This document shows positions 17,742-26,410 of a DNA stretch of 64,000 bases, in pieces. The stretch comes from UBA2357 sp046295975 (lineage in GTDB: Bacteria > Pseudomonadota > Gammaproteobacteria > Burkholderiales > Rhodocyclaceae), in NCBI GenBank assembly GCA_046295975.1, contig JBKBMG010000006.1:1-64000 (forward strand), given 5' to 3'. Position 1 is the first letter of the stretch, and each line of letters opens with the position of its first letter. The notes below the pieces were generated by a model. It was given only the letters and a program-made list of their open reading frames with translations, was not told the DNA's origin and did not search any database. Made by a program: the position numbers and the translations under genes.

Positions 17742-18629
17742 TCAGAGCAGGGTGTCGAGCAACATCATCAATACGAAGCCCGCGATGAGCCCCGCAGTGG
17801 CCAGGGTTTCATGGCCGCGGCGGTGGGACTCCGGGATGATCTCGTGGCTGACCACGAACAGCATTGCACCGGCTGCACCAGCCAGTCCCCAGGGCAGAAC
17901 CGCCTCGGACAGACCCGCCAGCATCGACCCGACGACTGCCGCCAGCGGCTCCACCAGCCCCGACAGCGCCGCGATGGCGAACGCGAACAGACGGCTGTAA
18001 CCGGCAGACGCGAGCGCGATCGCCACGATCAATCCCTCTGGTACGTTCTGCAGTGAAATACCCGTGGCGACCGCGTTGCCGCCACCGGCCTGGCTTGCCG
18101 CGACGCCGATGGCAAGTCCCTCGGGCACGTTGTGCACGGCGATGGCGAAGACGAACAGCCAGACTGCGCCGACCGCGCGCGAGCGCTCGGGCTGGTGGGT
18201 ATGGGGCAGCGCACGATCCAGCGCCAGCAGGACTGTGGCACCGAGCGCCAGGCCGGCCGCTACGAGCAAGGCCGCAGCGGTTTCGGATGCCCCCCGCGCC
18301 AGTGCCGCCTCGAAGCCCGGCAGCAGCAGCGAGAACACGGCGGCGGCCAGCATCACGCCCGCGCCGAAGCCGAGCAGCATGCCCTGGGCGCCGGCACCGA
18401 TGCGTCGCATCATGAGCACTGGCAGCGCGCCCAGGGCGGTGGCGCCGGCCGCCATCGCGCCGCCGAGCAGCGCATCGCGCAGCGGACCGTCGAATCGAGG
18501 CAAACCGTCGCCGAACTGCGCCGCGAGCAGCGCCAGTCCGGTAACGGCAACCAACCAGCCGGCCAATGCGCGTACCAGCCCAAGCCCGTTGGCGGGCAGG
18601 AAATGCATTCTTGCCACTCTTGAGACCAT
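17742..18629 (-). CDS. ZIP-family metal transporter (GufA/ZupT-like)
   Basis: Integral membrane protein of 295 residues with about eight hydrophobic segments, expected to import zinc or another divalent metal. The family hallmark is in the helix HNVPEGLAIGVA, with the second metal helix QNVPEGLIVAIALAS and HEIIPESHRRGHE near the end. A His-containing cytosolic loop (ALPHTHQPERS) separates the two halves. ATG 18629 is preferred over an upstream ATG because AGAGGAA lies seven bases before it. An AT-rich stretch at about 18700-18765 probably carries its promoter. Confidence 0.88.
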   Translation of the reverse strand: MVSRVARMHFLPANGLGLVRALAGWLVAVTGLALLAAQFGDGLPRFDGPLRDALLGGAMAAGATALGALPVLMMRRIGAGAQGMLLGFGAGVMLAAAVFSLLLPGFEAALARGASETAAALLVAAGLALGATVLLALDRALPHTHQPERSRAVGAVWLFVFAIAVHNVPEGLAIGVAASQAGGGNAVATGISLQNVPEGLIVAIALASAGYSRLFAFAIAALSGLVEPLAAVVGSMLAGLSEAVLPWGLAGAAGAMLFVVSHEIIPESHRRGHETLATAGLIAGFVLMMLLDTLL

Positions 18630-19017
18630 CTCTGCGTTCCTCTTGAAAGCGCCGGCCGCCAGCACGCCGGGGCGAATTGCGTTAACGATTCAAGTATGAA
18701 GCGCGGCCTAAGATAGTTCAAATTAAACTAAACAAGAAACTCAATAGAAATTTGGTATCGTATCCGTCTGTCCCAGGTGGCCCGCAGCGCAAACATGGCG
18801 GGGCGCCAGCGGATGGCGAACGCGGATGTCCCGTGGGCAGTCGCTGTCGATACGGAGCTTGACGTGTTCCTGCCGAGCGGCGGGGACATGCACTGTCGGG
18901 TCGGTCGGGTCGGTTGTGCGCGGTGCTCGGCGTTGCCAACGTGGCGATGACGCGATGGGGATCCGGCAGAGGCTTGCGCTTCCATCGTTGTCGGGCGGCC
19001 GCTGGGGCGGGGCGGCG

Positions 19018-19098
19018 TCAGGCAGTGAGCGCGATGTCGGCGCAGACCTCGCGCAGCGTCGCCAGGGCGTCGTGAATGAGGGGCATCAGCTTGTGCAT
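19018..19098 (-). CDS. Possible small protein of 26 residues
   Basis: A short frame reads MHKLMPLIHDALATLREVCADIALTA. AGGAGG lies eight bases before the ATG, and an AT-rich stretch upstream is suitable for a promoter. It is too short for family recognition, and an ATG two codons earlier is also possible. The good ribosome site in an otherwise empty region is the only support. Confidence 0.3.
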   Translation of the reverse strand: MHKLMPLIHDALATLREVCADIALTA

Positions 19099-19314
19099 TG
19101 CCATGTCCTCCTGGGGGTCGTTTTCGTTCTGATGCTGGAAATCTAGAACCGGGGTGTAAATAGTTCCAATAAATTGAAGACATGCTTGCGATTGAATTTG
19201 GATATCCAAAAGGCTGTCGCACTTGACTTGCTTCCCCACCCGGCCCGCAACGATCGCTCAAGCCCGGCCGCCTCCAGGTCCGCCCGTCCCGCACGCCGGT
19301 AATTCAAGACGCCC

Positions 19315-19333
19315 TCTGATAGAATCGCGCCCC
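19315..19333 (+). promoter_or_regulatory. Extended -10 promoter immediately before dnaX
   Basis: TGATAGAAT (TG at 19317-19318, TAGAAT at 19320-19325) is an extended -10 element whose expected start point, about 19332, is one or two bases before the dnaX ATG at 19334. No Shine-Dalgarno sequence is present. The dnaX message from this promoter would be practically leaderless. Confidence 0.45.
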
Positions 19334-21658
19334 ATGAGCTATCAGGTTCTCGCGCGCAAATGGCGGCCCAAGTCCTTCGGCACGCTCGTTGGTCAGGAGC
19401 ATGTCGTGCGTGCCCTCAGCCATGCGTTGGCCACTGGCCGGCTGCATCACGCATGGCTGTTCACCGGCACCCGCGGTGTGGGCAAGACCACCATCAGCCG
19501 CATTCTCGCCAAGGCGCTGAATTGCGAGACCGGCATTACCGCCGAGCCTTGCGGCCAATGCGCGGCCTGTACCGCCATCGACGCCGACCGTTTTCCGGAC
19601 TATGTGGAGATGGACGCTGCGTCCAACCGCGGCGTCGAGGACATGGCGGCACTGCTCGATCAGGCGGTGTATGCGCCGGTGCAGGGGCGCTACAAGGTCT
19701 ACATGATCGACGAAGTCCACATGCTCACCGGGCACGCGTTCAACGCGATGCTGAAAACGCTGGAGGAGCCGCCCGAGCATGTGAAGTTCATCCTTGCGAC
19801 CACCGATCCGCAGAAGATTCCGGTGACCGTGTTGTCGCGCTGCCTGCAGTTCAATCTGAAGCAGATGCCTCCGGGGCACATCGTCGATCATCTGACGCGC
19901 ATTCTCGAGGCCGAGCAGGTGGCGTTCGAGGCCGGAGCCTTGCGCCACATCGCCAAGGCCGCCAGCGGGTCGATGCGCGATGCGCTGTCGCTGCTGGATC
20001 AGGCCATCGCCCATGGTGCCGGCCAGGTCGCGGAAGATCAGGTCACCCACATGCTGGGGACGGTGGGCGACGATCACCTGTTCGCGGTGCTCGATGCCTT
20101 GCTCGCCGGCGAGGCCGCGGGGCTGGTGGCGATTGCGGACCAGATGGAGGCGCGCAGCCTGTCCTTCGACGCGGCGTTGCAGACGCTTGCGTCCTTGCTG
20201 CACCGGATCGCGCTCGCGCAGTTCGCGCCGGGGGCGCTCGCGGATGACGCCGAGCGCGCCCGCCTGGCGCCCTACATGGCGGCGTGGGACCCGGAATATC
20301 TCCAGCTCGCCTACCAGGTCGTGATCCACGGTCGCTCGGAACTGGCGCTTGCGCCCGACGATCATGCCGGTTTCACCATGACTTTGCTGCGCTTGCTCGC
20401 GTTCCGCCCGGAGCAGCCCGTGGCGTGGGCGGGCGGGGCGCTTCCGGCAGGCGATGCCGGGCGAGCCCGCCCCCTGCCGGCCGGCCGTGCGCCGCTGGCC
20501 AGTCCGCTTGTCCCGCCTGAGCCTGCCGGCCTGGCGTCGGAGGGCGCACGGGCCGCTGTGGCGACATCCAAGGCATCTGCCGCATCGGCGTCAGGTGAAG
20601 ATGCAGCCGCGGCCGACCTCGCTGCGACGGCGGCCCAGGACGGCAGCGTGCCCGATCGACCGGCCGTGGCCGCGGTTGCAGCCACGGCAATCGCCCCCGA
20701 GGCGTCCGGAGTGCCGACATCGCGCGCGACAGTGCAGCCCGAGTCGCTGTCGGCTTCAACTGATGCGGGGGCAACACGCCCTGCCATGCCGGCAATGACC
20801 GGAGCTGCGGGCGGGGGGCTGGTTGCGGACGAAGCGGCAGTCGGCGAAGCGGCAGTCGGCGAAGCGGCAGTCGGCGAAGCGGCAGTCGGCGAAGCGGCAG
20901 TCGGCGAAGCGGCAGTCGGCGAAGACCGGTGTCCGCCGGTGAAGAACGAATACGCTCAGACGGCTGCGTCGTCGGACGCAACTGCGTGCAGCGACGATGT
21001 GCCACCGTGGATGGATCTGCCTGCCGAAGCCTATGCGCAGGACGATGCGGCTTCGCCCGCCGTGTCGCCCCCCACACGGCTGCGCGCTTCAGAAGGCCAG
21101 GCGCGGTCCGTGGCGCCCGACGCGCATGCGGGTCTCCAGGGCGGTCACGATCCGGTGCCGGCGGCCGAGCAGCAGGAAATCGCGGTGCCCTCCGGGCGTG
21201 TCTCGGTCGCAGACGAGATCAGGACCGAATATCCAGGTGACAACGGTGGCGATGCGGACTTGCTCACCTGCCTGCAGCGCGGGGACTGGCATGCGGCGCA
21301 GCGCACGCTTGGCCTGGGGGGCATGGTGCGCGAGCTTGCCCAGCACTGCGAATGCTTGTCCTATGGCGAGGCCGGCCTGGTCCTGCGGCTGTCGCGAACC
21401 CATCGCCATTTGCTGGACATGAGCCCGGGGTTGGCCGACCGCCTGAACGATACCGTGTCGTCGCGGGCTGGCAGACGGGTGGCGGTGCGCATCGAAATTG
21501 GCGACATCGCCGGCGAGACCCCCGCGCAGCGTGACGAGGCAATACGTCGTGCGCGGCACGCCGAGGCGGTGGCGGCGCTTGAGCAGGATCCTTTCGTGCG
21601 CGAACTCATCGAACGATTTGACGCGACCCTGGTCGAGGAGTCGGTCAGGCCACTATGA
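19334..21658 (+). CDS. dnaX: DNA polymerase III subunits gamma and tau
   Basis: Clamp-loader ATPase of 774 residues. Domain I carries Walker A GTRGVGKTT (Lys51), a four-cysteine zinc site (Cys64, Cys73, Cys76, Cys79), DEVHML and the sensor motif SRC. Domains II-III follow to about residue 370. A long low-complexity linker (about 375-640, rich in Ala, Glu, Val) precedes the C-terminal tau domain (about 650-774), which binds polymerase alpha and DnaB. The linker includes six tandem copies of a five-residue repeat. No A-rich slippery site for making a short gamma form is visible. It is followed by ybaB and recR, the usual order. Confidence 0.95.
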   Translation: MSYQVLARKWRPKSFGTLVGQEHVVRALSHALATGRLHHAWLFTGTRGVGKTTISRILAKALNCETGITAEPCGQCAACTAIDADRFPDYVEMDAASNRGVEDMAALLDQAVYAPVQGRYKVYMIDEVHMLTGHAFNAMLKTLEEPPEHVKFILATTDPQKIPVTVLSRCLQFNLKQMPPGHIVDHLTRILEAEQVAFEAGALRHIAKAASGSMRDALSLLDQAIAHGAGQVAEDQVTHMLGTVGDDHLFAVLDALLAGEAAGLVAIADQMEARSLSFDAALQTLASLLHRIALAQFAPGALADDAERARLAPYMAAWDPEYLQLAYQVVIHGRSELALAPDDHAGFTMTLLRLLAFRPEQPVAWAGGALPAGDAGRARPLPAGRAPLASPLVPPEPAGLASEGARAAVATSKASAASASGEDAAAADLAATAAQDGSVPDRPAVAAVAATAIAPEASGVPTSRATVQPESLSASTDAGATRPAMPAMTGAAGGGLVADEAAVGEAAVGEAAVGEAAVGEAAVGEAAVGEDRCPPVKNEYAQTAASSDATACSDDVPPWMDLPAEAYAQDDAASPAVSPPTRLRASEGQARSVAPDAHAGLQGGHDPVPAAEQQEIAVPSGRVSVADEIRTEYPGDNGGDADLLTCLQRGDWHAAQRTLGLGGMVRELAQHCECLSYGEAGLVLRLSRTHRHLLDMSPGLADRLNDTVSSRAGRRVAVRIEIGDIAGETPAQRDEAIRRARHAEAVAALEQDPFVRELIERFDATLVEESVRPL
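20831..20920 (+). repeat. Six perfect copies of a 15-bp repeat inside dnaX
   Basis: GAAGCGGCAGTCGGC is repeated six times without a mismatch, encoding EAAVG repeats in the disordered linker of the tau protein. Exact identity at the DNA level points to recent slippage expansion. Copy number can change without breaking the frame. Confidence 0.95.
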
Positions 21659-21683
21659 TTTTTCTTTTTGGGAGTAGCAAGCC

Positions 21684-22007
21684 ATGATGAAAGGCGGAAT
21701 CGCCGGGCTGATGAAGCAGGCCCAGCAAATGCAGGACAACATGAAGAAGATGCAGGACCAGCTCGCCTCGGTGGAAGTCGAGGGGCAGTCCGGTGCGGGC
21801 ATGGTCAAGGTGGTGATGACCTGCAAGTACGATGTGCGCCGCGTCAGCATCGACGATTCGGTGATGGACGACAAGGAGATGCTCGAGGATTTGCTCGCCG
21901 CCGCGGTCAACGATGCGGTGCGCCGCGTCGAGACCACCACCCAGGAGAAAATGGCCGGCTTCACCTCCGGGCTCAATCTTCCGCCGGGCTTCAAGCTGCC
22001 GTTCTGA
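21684..22007 (+). CDS. ybaB: YbaB/EbfC nucleoid-associated protein
   Basis: DNA-binding dimer of 107 residues. The N-terminal helix is rich in Met, Gln and Lys (GLMKQAQQMQDNMKKMQDQL), then comes the family beta-hairpin region containing VEGQSGAGMVKVVMTCKYD. The C-terminus LPPGFKLPF is typical. GGGAG precedes paired ATG codons. Its place between dnaX and recR is widely conserved. Confidence 0.95.
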   Translation: MMKGGIAGLMKQAQQMQDNMKKMQDQLASVEVEGQSGAGMVKVVMTCKYDVRRVSIDDSVMDDKEMLEDLLAAAVNDAVRRVETTTQEKMAGFTSGLNLPPGFKLPF

Positions 22008-22092
22008 GCGGCTGTCCGCCGCCGTGCCGGCCTGTCGGTCGGCGTGGCGGCGCGCGCGTTTCATTCACCTGCCCTTTTCGAGCGCTATCCTG

Positions 22093-22686
22093 GTGTCGCC
22101 TTCCAGTCTGGACGAATTGATCGAGGCCTTGCGCTGCCTGCCTGGCGTCGGTCCGCGCTCGGCCCAGCGCATGGCCTACCACCTGCTGCAGCGCGACCAG
22201 CGTGGCGCGGCGCGTTTGTCCCAGGCGCTGGGCCAGGCACTCAAGTCGCTGCAGCACTGCGAGCGCTGCAACACCTTTTCCGAGACGCCGGTGTGTCAGC
22301 GCTGTGCGAACCCGCAGCGCGATGCGAGTCTGTTGTGCGTGGTCGAAATGCCTGCCGATCTGGCGATGATCGAGCAGACACAGGCCTTCAATGGCCTGTA
22401 TTACGTTCTGATGGGGCGGTTGTCGCCTCTGGACGGCATCGGTCCGCGCGAGCTGCGCATGGACAAGCTGCTGGCGCGTGCCGGTGACGGCGTGGTGCAG
22501 GAGGTCATCGTCGCTACCAACTTCACCAATGAAGGCGAGGCAACGGCGCATGTGATCGCCGAGGCGCTCGGTCATCGCGGGGTGAGGGTGAGCCGTTTGT
22601 CGCGTGGTGTGCCGGTCGGTGGCGAACTCGAGCACACCGACGCGGGGACGATTGCTCAGGCCTTGATCGAGCGGCGCGGGTTGTGA
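22093..22686 (+). CDS. recR: Recombination protein RecR
   Basis: Recombinational repair protein of 197 residues, acting with RecF and RecO to load RecA. The helix-hairpin-helix LRCLPGVGPRSAQRMAYHLL is followed by a four-cysteine zinc finger (CERCNTF...CQRC) and a Toprim domain starting LLCVVEMPADL. The GTG at 22093 (VSPSSLDELIEAL) gives the usual family length near 200. Frames farther upstream overlap ybaB and are unlike RecR. Confidence 0.93.
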   Translation: MSPSSLDELIEALRCLPGVGPRSAQRMAYHLLQRDQRGAARLSQALGQALKSLQHCERCNTFSETPVCQRCANPQRDASLLCVVEMPADLAMIEQTQAFNGLYYVLMGRLSPLDGIGPRELRMDKLLARAGDGVVQEVIVATNFTNEGEATAHVIAEALGHRGVRVSRLSRGVPVGGELEHTDAGTIAQALIERRGL

Positions 22687-23009
22687 GCTTGCTCGTGCAG
22701 GGGCGATGACCGTGCCCGGTCGCGAGGGCATGGTGTGGATGAAGAGTGAGCGGGCAGGTGGCAGGATAAGTTTCGCGGATGTGTGTGGCGGACAGGGGAA
22801 AATCGGCAATGGACTCAATGGCCTACTGCTGAAAGGGTTTTTTGCGGTGCGGAAAGACGCGCGTCGCGACGTCCGAATACCTTCTCCCTTTCGCGCGAAA
22901 CCCTTGATCTGACTGCATTCCGCCCGCGGAGGCTTTTTCTGCTGCGGCGTTTCCCTTATACTTCCACAGTTTTTTGAACCGGATTTTGGTTTCCTTTCAG
23001 GAAGAGGTC
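22687..23009. other. Intergenic region before the bc1 operon
   Basis: About 320 bases. No gene is supported. The right half contains the petA promoter candidate, and the left half shows no clear hairpin terminator for recR. Confidence 0.4.
22934..22962 (+). promoter_or_regulatory. Candidate promoter of petABC
   Basis: TATACT (22957-22962) is a good -10, with a weak -35-like TTTTTC (22934-22939) 17 bases upstream. Transcription would begin near 22969, about 40 bases before petA. Confidence 0.4.
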
Positions 23010-23600
23010 ATGAGCGTGGATCAGAAGATGGACAGTAGCCGTCGGGCACTGCTTTTCGCGACATCGGCGGCCGGCGGTGTGGCCGCGGTGGCGACTGCGG
23101 TGCCTTTCGTCGCCAGTCTGACGCCGTCGGAGCGGGCCAAGGCCGCCGGCGCGCCGGTAGAAGCCGACATCAGCAAGCTCGCTCCGGGCGAGATGATGAC
23201 CGTGGAGTGGCGTGGCAAACCGGTCTGGATCATCCGGCGCACCCCCGAGATGCTCGCGTCGCTCGAACAGACGGATGGTCGCGTGAGCGATCCCGCGTCC
23301 GACAGTTCCGTGCAGCCGGAATACGCGAAGAACAAGCATCGCTCGATCAATCCCGAGTATCTCGTGACCGTTGGCATCTGCACCCACCTGGGCTGCTCGC
23401 CGAGCGAGAAGATGCGCCCCGGCGCCGAGAGCGGCCTGGGTGCCGACTGGCCGGGCGGCTTCCTGTGCCCCTGTCATGGCTCGCTGTTCGACCTTGCAGG
23501 ACGCGTCTTCCGGAGCATGCCGGCGCCGACCAACCTCGACGTGCCGCCGCATACCTACCTTTCGGATACGACCATCCTCATCGGTGAAGACAAGGCCTAA
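23010..23600 (+). CDS. petA: Ubiquinol-cytochrome c reductase iron-sulfur (Rieske) subunit
   Basis: Rieske protein of the bc1 complex, 196 residues, passing electrons from ubiquinol to cytochrome c1. An N-terminal anchor with a twin-arginine-like start (SSRRALLFATSAAGG) leads to the Rieske domain with both cluster motifs, CTHLGC and CPCHGS, which supply two Cys and two His and the disulfide pair. ATG 23010 has GGAAGAGG close upstream. petB follows after three bases. Confidence 0.95.
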   Translation: MSVDQKMDSSRRALLFATSAAGGVAAVATAVPFVASLTPSERAKAAGAPVEADISKLAPGEMMTVEWRGKPVWIIRRTPEMLASLEQTDGRVSDPASDSSVQPEYAKNKHRSINPEYLVTVGICTHLGCSPSEKMRPGAESGLGADWPGGFLCPCHGSLFDLAGRVFRSMPAPTNLDVPPHTYLSDTTILIGEDKA

Positions 23601-23603
23601 ACC

Positions 23604-24890
23604 ATGACCACCAAATCCCAAGCCCTGCTGAACTGGATCGACGAGCGGTTCCCGCTGACGTCGACCTGGAAGGCGCATTTGTCGGAGTACTATGCGCCGA
23701 AGAACTTCAACTTCTGGTACTTCTTCGGTTCGCTCGCGTTGCTGGTGCTGGTGATCCAGATCGTCACCGGCATCTTCCTCGTCATGCACTACAAGCCGGA
23801 CGGCACGCTCAACGCGTCCGGAATTCCGGTGGCGTTCGCCAGCGTCGAGTACATCATGCGCGAAGTGCCGGGCGGCTGGTTGATCCGCTACCTGCACTCC
23901 ACCGGCGCATCGGCGTTCTTCGTGGTGGTGTATCTGCACATGTTCCGCGGACTGCTCTACGGCTCCTATCGCAAGCCGCGTGAGCTGATCTGGATCTTCG
24001 GTACGCTGATTTTCCTGGTGCTGATGGCCGAAGCCTTCATGGGTTATCTGTTGCCGTGGGGGCAGATGTCGTATTGGGGCGCGCAGGTGATCATCAACCT
24101 GTTCTCCGCGATTCCCCTCATCGGCGAGGATCTCTCGCTGGTGATCCGCGGCGATTACGTGATCTCGGACGCGACCCTCAACCGCTTCTTCTCCTTCCAC
24201 GTGATTGCCGTACCGCTGGTGCTGATCGGTCTGGTCGTCGCCCACATCGTGGCGCTCCACGAAGTGGGCTCGAACAACCCGGACGGTGTGGAGATCAAGA
24301 AGAAGAAGGACGCCAACGGCATCCCTCTCGACGGCATCCCCTTCCATCCGTACTACACGGTGAAGGACATCGTCGGCGTGGTTGCCTTCCTGTTCTTCTT
24401 CAGCGCGGTGGTGTTCTTCGCGCCAGAGGGCGGGGGCTACTTCCTCGAGTACAACAACTTCATCCCGGCCGATCCGCTGAAGACGCCGTCGCACATCGCG
24501 CCGGTGTGGTACTTCACCCCGTTCTATTCCATTCTGCGTGCGGTCACCTATCCGCTGTTCGGGCTGGATGCCAAGTTCTGGGGCGTGGTCGCCATGGGCG
24601 CCTCGGTGGTCATCATCGCCTTCCTGCCGTGGCTGGACCGCAGTCCGGTGAAATCGGTCCGCTACAAGGGGCCGATCTTCAAGCTGGCGCTGGTGATTTT
24701 CGTCATTTCCTTCGTCATCCTCGGCTACCTCGGGGTCAAGCCGCCAGAGTACAAGTTCTTCGGGGTCCTGCCCGGCGCGCCGATCGCGCAGATCTGCTCG
24801 GTCCTGTACTTCGCTTTCTTCCTGTTGATGCCCTGGTACAGCAAGCTTGACAAGTGCAAACCCGAACCGGAAAGGGTGACTTTCAAATGA
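23604..24890 (+). CDS. petB: Cytochrome b of the bc1 complex
   Basis: Membrane core of the complex, 428 residues with about eight or nine helices. It carries the two b hemes and both quinone sites. Visible features are the paired heme histidines in helix B (RYLHSTGASAFF, VYLHMFRGLLYGSY) and helix D (FSFHVIAVP, HIVALHEVGSNNPDG), the Qo motif region containing PEW-like sequence, and a late hydrophobic pair. It overlaps petC by four bases (ATGA), so the two are translationally coupled. Confidence 0.95.
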   Translation: MTTKSQALLNWIDERFPLTSTWKAHLSEYYAPKNFNFWYFFGSLALLVLVIQIVTGIFLVMHYKPDGTLNASGIPVAFASVEYIMREVPGGWLIRYLHSTGASAFFVVVYLHMFRGLLYGSYRKPRELIWIFGTLIFLVLMAEAFMGYLLPWGQMSYWGAQVIINLFSAIPLIGEDLSLVIRGDYVISDATLNRFFSFHVIAVPLVLIGLVVAHIVALHEVGSNNPDGVEIKKKKDANGIPLDGIPFHPYYTVKDIVGVVAFLFFFSAVVFFAPEGGGYFLEYNNFIPADPLKTPSHIAPVWYFTPFYSILRAVTYPLFGLDAKFWGVVAMGASVVIIAFLPWLDRSPVKSVRYKGPIFKLALVIFVISFVILGYLGVKPPEYKFFGVLPGAPIAQICSVLYFAFFLLMPWYSKLDKCKPEPERVTFK

Positions 24891-25642
24891 ACAACAAATT
24901 GATCAAGACCATCAAGCGCTTTGCCGCGGCCATTCTTTTCGCGCCCGTTCTGGCGCTGGCCGCCGGCGCCGAGCTGCACCTCGATCGTGCACCGGTGAGC
25001 AAGGATCCGGCTGCGTTGCAGCATGGCGCCAAGCTGTTCGTGAACTACTGTCTGAACTGTCACTCGGCCAGCTTCATGCGCTACAACATGCTGGAGCAGA
25101 TCGGCCTGTCCGAGCAGCAGATTCGAGACAACCTGATGTTCACCGGCGAGCGTGTCGGCGATCTGATGAAGATCTCGATGCGTCACGCCGACGGCAAGGT
25201 GTGGTTTGGCGCGGCGCCTCCGGATCTGACCCTTATCGCCCGGCAGCGTGCCTCGGAGTTCGGTAGCGGGGCAGACTGGTTGTACACCTACCTGCGTCAG
25301 TTCTACCGCGACCCCGAGCGGCCCACCGGCTGGAACAACGTCGTCTTCGAGAACGTCGGCATGCCGCACGTTTTGTGGGAGCTGCAGGGCGACCAGGTGG
25401 CAACGGTGACCGAGAATGCCGACGGCTCCAGGAGCGTTGCCCTGTCCGTCGCCCGCGCCGGCACCATGAATGCGCAGGAGTACGACCAGGCCGTCGCCGA
25501 TCTCGTCTCGTTCCTGGTCTGGATGGGCGAGCCGGTGGCCGAGAAGCGCAAGAGCATCGGTATGTTCGTGCTGATCTTCCTTATCGGTCTGTTCTTCCTG
25601 AGCTATGCGCTCAAGAAGAACTACTGGAGGGATATCCACTGA
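24887..25642 (+). CDS. petC: Cytochrome c1
   Basis: Heme c subunit of the bc1 complex, 251 residues. It has a cleavable signal (hydrophobic AAAILFAPVLALAAG), the heme motif CLNCH near residue 57, and a C-terminal membrane anchor (IGMFVLIFLIGLFFLSYAL) ending in basic residues. ATG 24887 overlaps the petB stop codon. It closes the petABC operon, with a strong terminator 45 bases downstream. Confidence 0.95.
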   Translation: MNNKLIKTIKRFAAAILFAPVLALAAGAELHLDRAPVSKDPAALQHGAKLFVNYCLNCHSASFMRYNMLEQIGLSEQQIRDNLMFTGERVGDLMKISMRHADGKVWFGAAPPDLTLIARQRASEFGSGADWLYTYLRQFYRDPERPTGWNNVVFENVGMPHVLWELQGDQVATVTENADGSRSVALSVARAGTMNAQEYDQAVADLVSFLVWMGEPVAEKRKSIGMFVLIFLIGLFFLSYALKKNYWRDIH

Positions 25643-25687
25643 GGGTGACGTTCGTGCACCGCTGAGCGGTCGCAGACCCACCCCCAA

Positions 25688-25725
25688 CGCACCACGCGAA
25701 TGCCGCGTGGTGCGCTTTGTTTTTC
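25688..25725 (+). terminator. Terminator of petABC
   Basis: CGCACCACGCG (25688-25698) pairs exactly with CGCGTGGTGCG (25704-25714) around a five-base loop. It is followed by CTTTGTTTTT. Confidence 0.88.
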
Positions 25726-25746
25726 AAGTCCGGAGCTGTTCTTATC

Positions 25747-26343
25747 ATGATGACGCTTTATTCCGGTACGACTGATCCGTTCAGTCATCGCTGCCGGATT
25801 GTTCTTTACGAAAAAGGGATGGATTTCGAGGTCATCGACGTCGATCTCTACAACAAGCCCGAGGACATCGCGGTGATCAACCCGTACAACCGGGTGCCCG
25901 TGCTGGTGGACCGCGATCTGATCCTGTACGAGGCCAACATCATCAACGAGTACATCGACGAGCGCTTCCCGCATCCGCAGCTCATGCCGCCGGATCCGAT
26001 CCTGCGTGCGCGCGCCCGGCAATTGCTCCACACTTTCGAGCAGGAGTTGTTCGCGCATATTCCGGTGCTCGAGGCCAACGACAAGGATGCGGACAAGAGC
26101 CGCGGCCACGTCCGCGACCAGTTGGTCCAGTTCGCACCGTCCTTTACCAAGCAGCGCTTCATGCTGGGCGACGAGTTCTCCATGCTCGACGTGGCGATCG
26201 CGCCGTTGTTGTGGCGCATGGAGCACTACGGCATCGAACTGCCCAAGGCGGCTGCGGCGATCATGAAGTACGCCGAACGCATCTTCAGCCGGCAGGGTTT
26301 CATCGACGCGCTGACGCCGTCGGAAAAGGTGATGCGCAAGTAA
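25747..26343 (+). CDS. sspA: Stringent starvation protein A (GST fold)
   Basis: RNA-polymerase-associated protein of 198 residues with a glutathione S-transferase fold. The N-terminal thioredoxin-like part holds YSGTTDPFSHRCRIVLYEKG and NRVPVLVDRDLILYEANII, and the helical C-terminal part includes GDEFSMLDVAIAPLLWR. Of two adjacent ATG codons the first is favoured by GGAG ten bases upstream. The sspA-sspB pair after petABC is a conserved order in betaproteobacteria. SspA modulates transcription under starvation and acid stress. Confidence 0.92.
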   Translation: MMTLYSGTTDPFSHRCRIVLYEKGMDFEVIDVDLYNKPEDIAVINPYNRVPVLVDRDLILYEANIINEYIDERFPHPQLMPPDPILRARARQLLHTFEQELFAHIPVLEANDKDADKSRGHVRDQLVQFAPSFTKQRFMLGDEFSMLDVAIAPLLWRMEHYGIELPKAAAAIMKYAERIFSRQGFIDALTPSEKVMRK

Positions 26344-26410
26344 GTACGGGCGCGAGCCACAACCCGCAAGACCCGGCCGCGCTGGCGCGGCCCGGGCGAC
26401 GAATTTCGAC

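Larger units (their letters stand above)
18630..19333. other. Long intergenic region with AT-rich segments
   Basis: About 700 bases without a confident gene. An AT-rich island at 18713-18765 suits promoters for the ZIP gene. A second one at 19140-19200 suits a minus-strand promoter ahead of the small candidate gene at 19018-19098. A plus-strand frame of about 51 codons starts near 18795 but is not recognisable. The dnaX promoter occupies the right end. Confidence 0.45.

Noticed and set aside
18793..18956. Plus-strand frame of about 51 codons (MAGRQRMANADVPW...)
   Set aside because: No ribosome site, no recognisable family, and a Cys/Arg-rich end typical of chance frames in GC-rich DNA.
20831..20920. 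CRISPR array
   Set aside because: The six units are contiguous 15-mers inside dnaX without spacers. The 21-bp and 14-bp arrays at 8178 and 30141 also have no spacers, and no cas genes are present.
19334..21658. Programmed -1 frameshift in dnaX producing gamma
   Set aside because: No A-rich slippery heptamer with a downstream hairpin is visible at the expected boundary between domains III and IV.
22706..22912. Short plus-strand frame between recR and petA
   Set aside because: It overlaps the petA leader, has no Shine-Dalgarno and no conserved feature.
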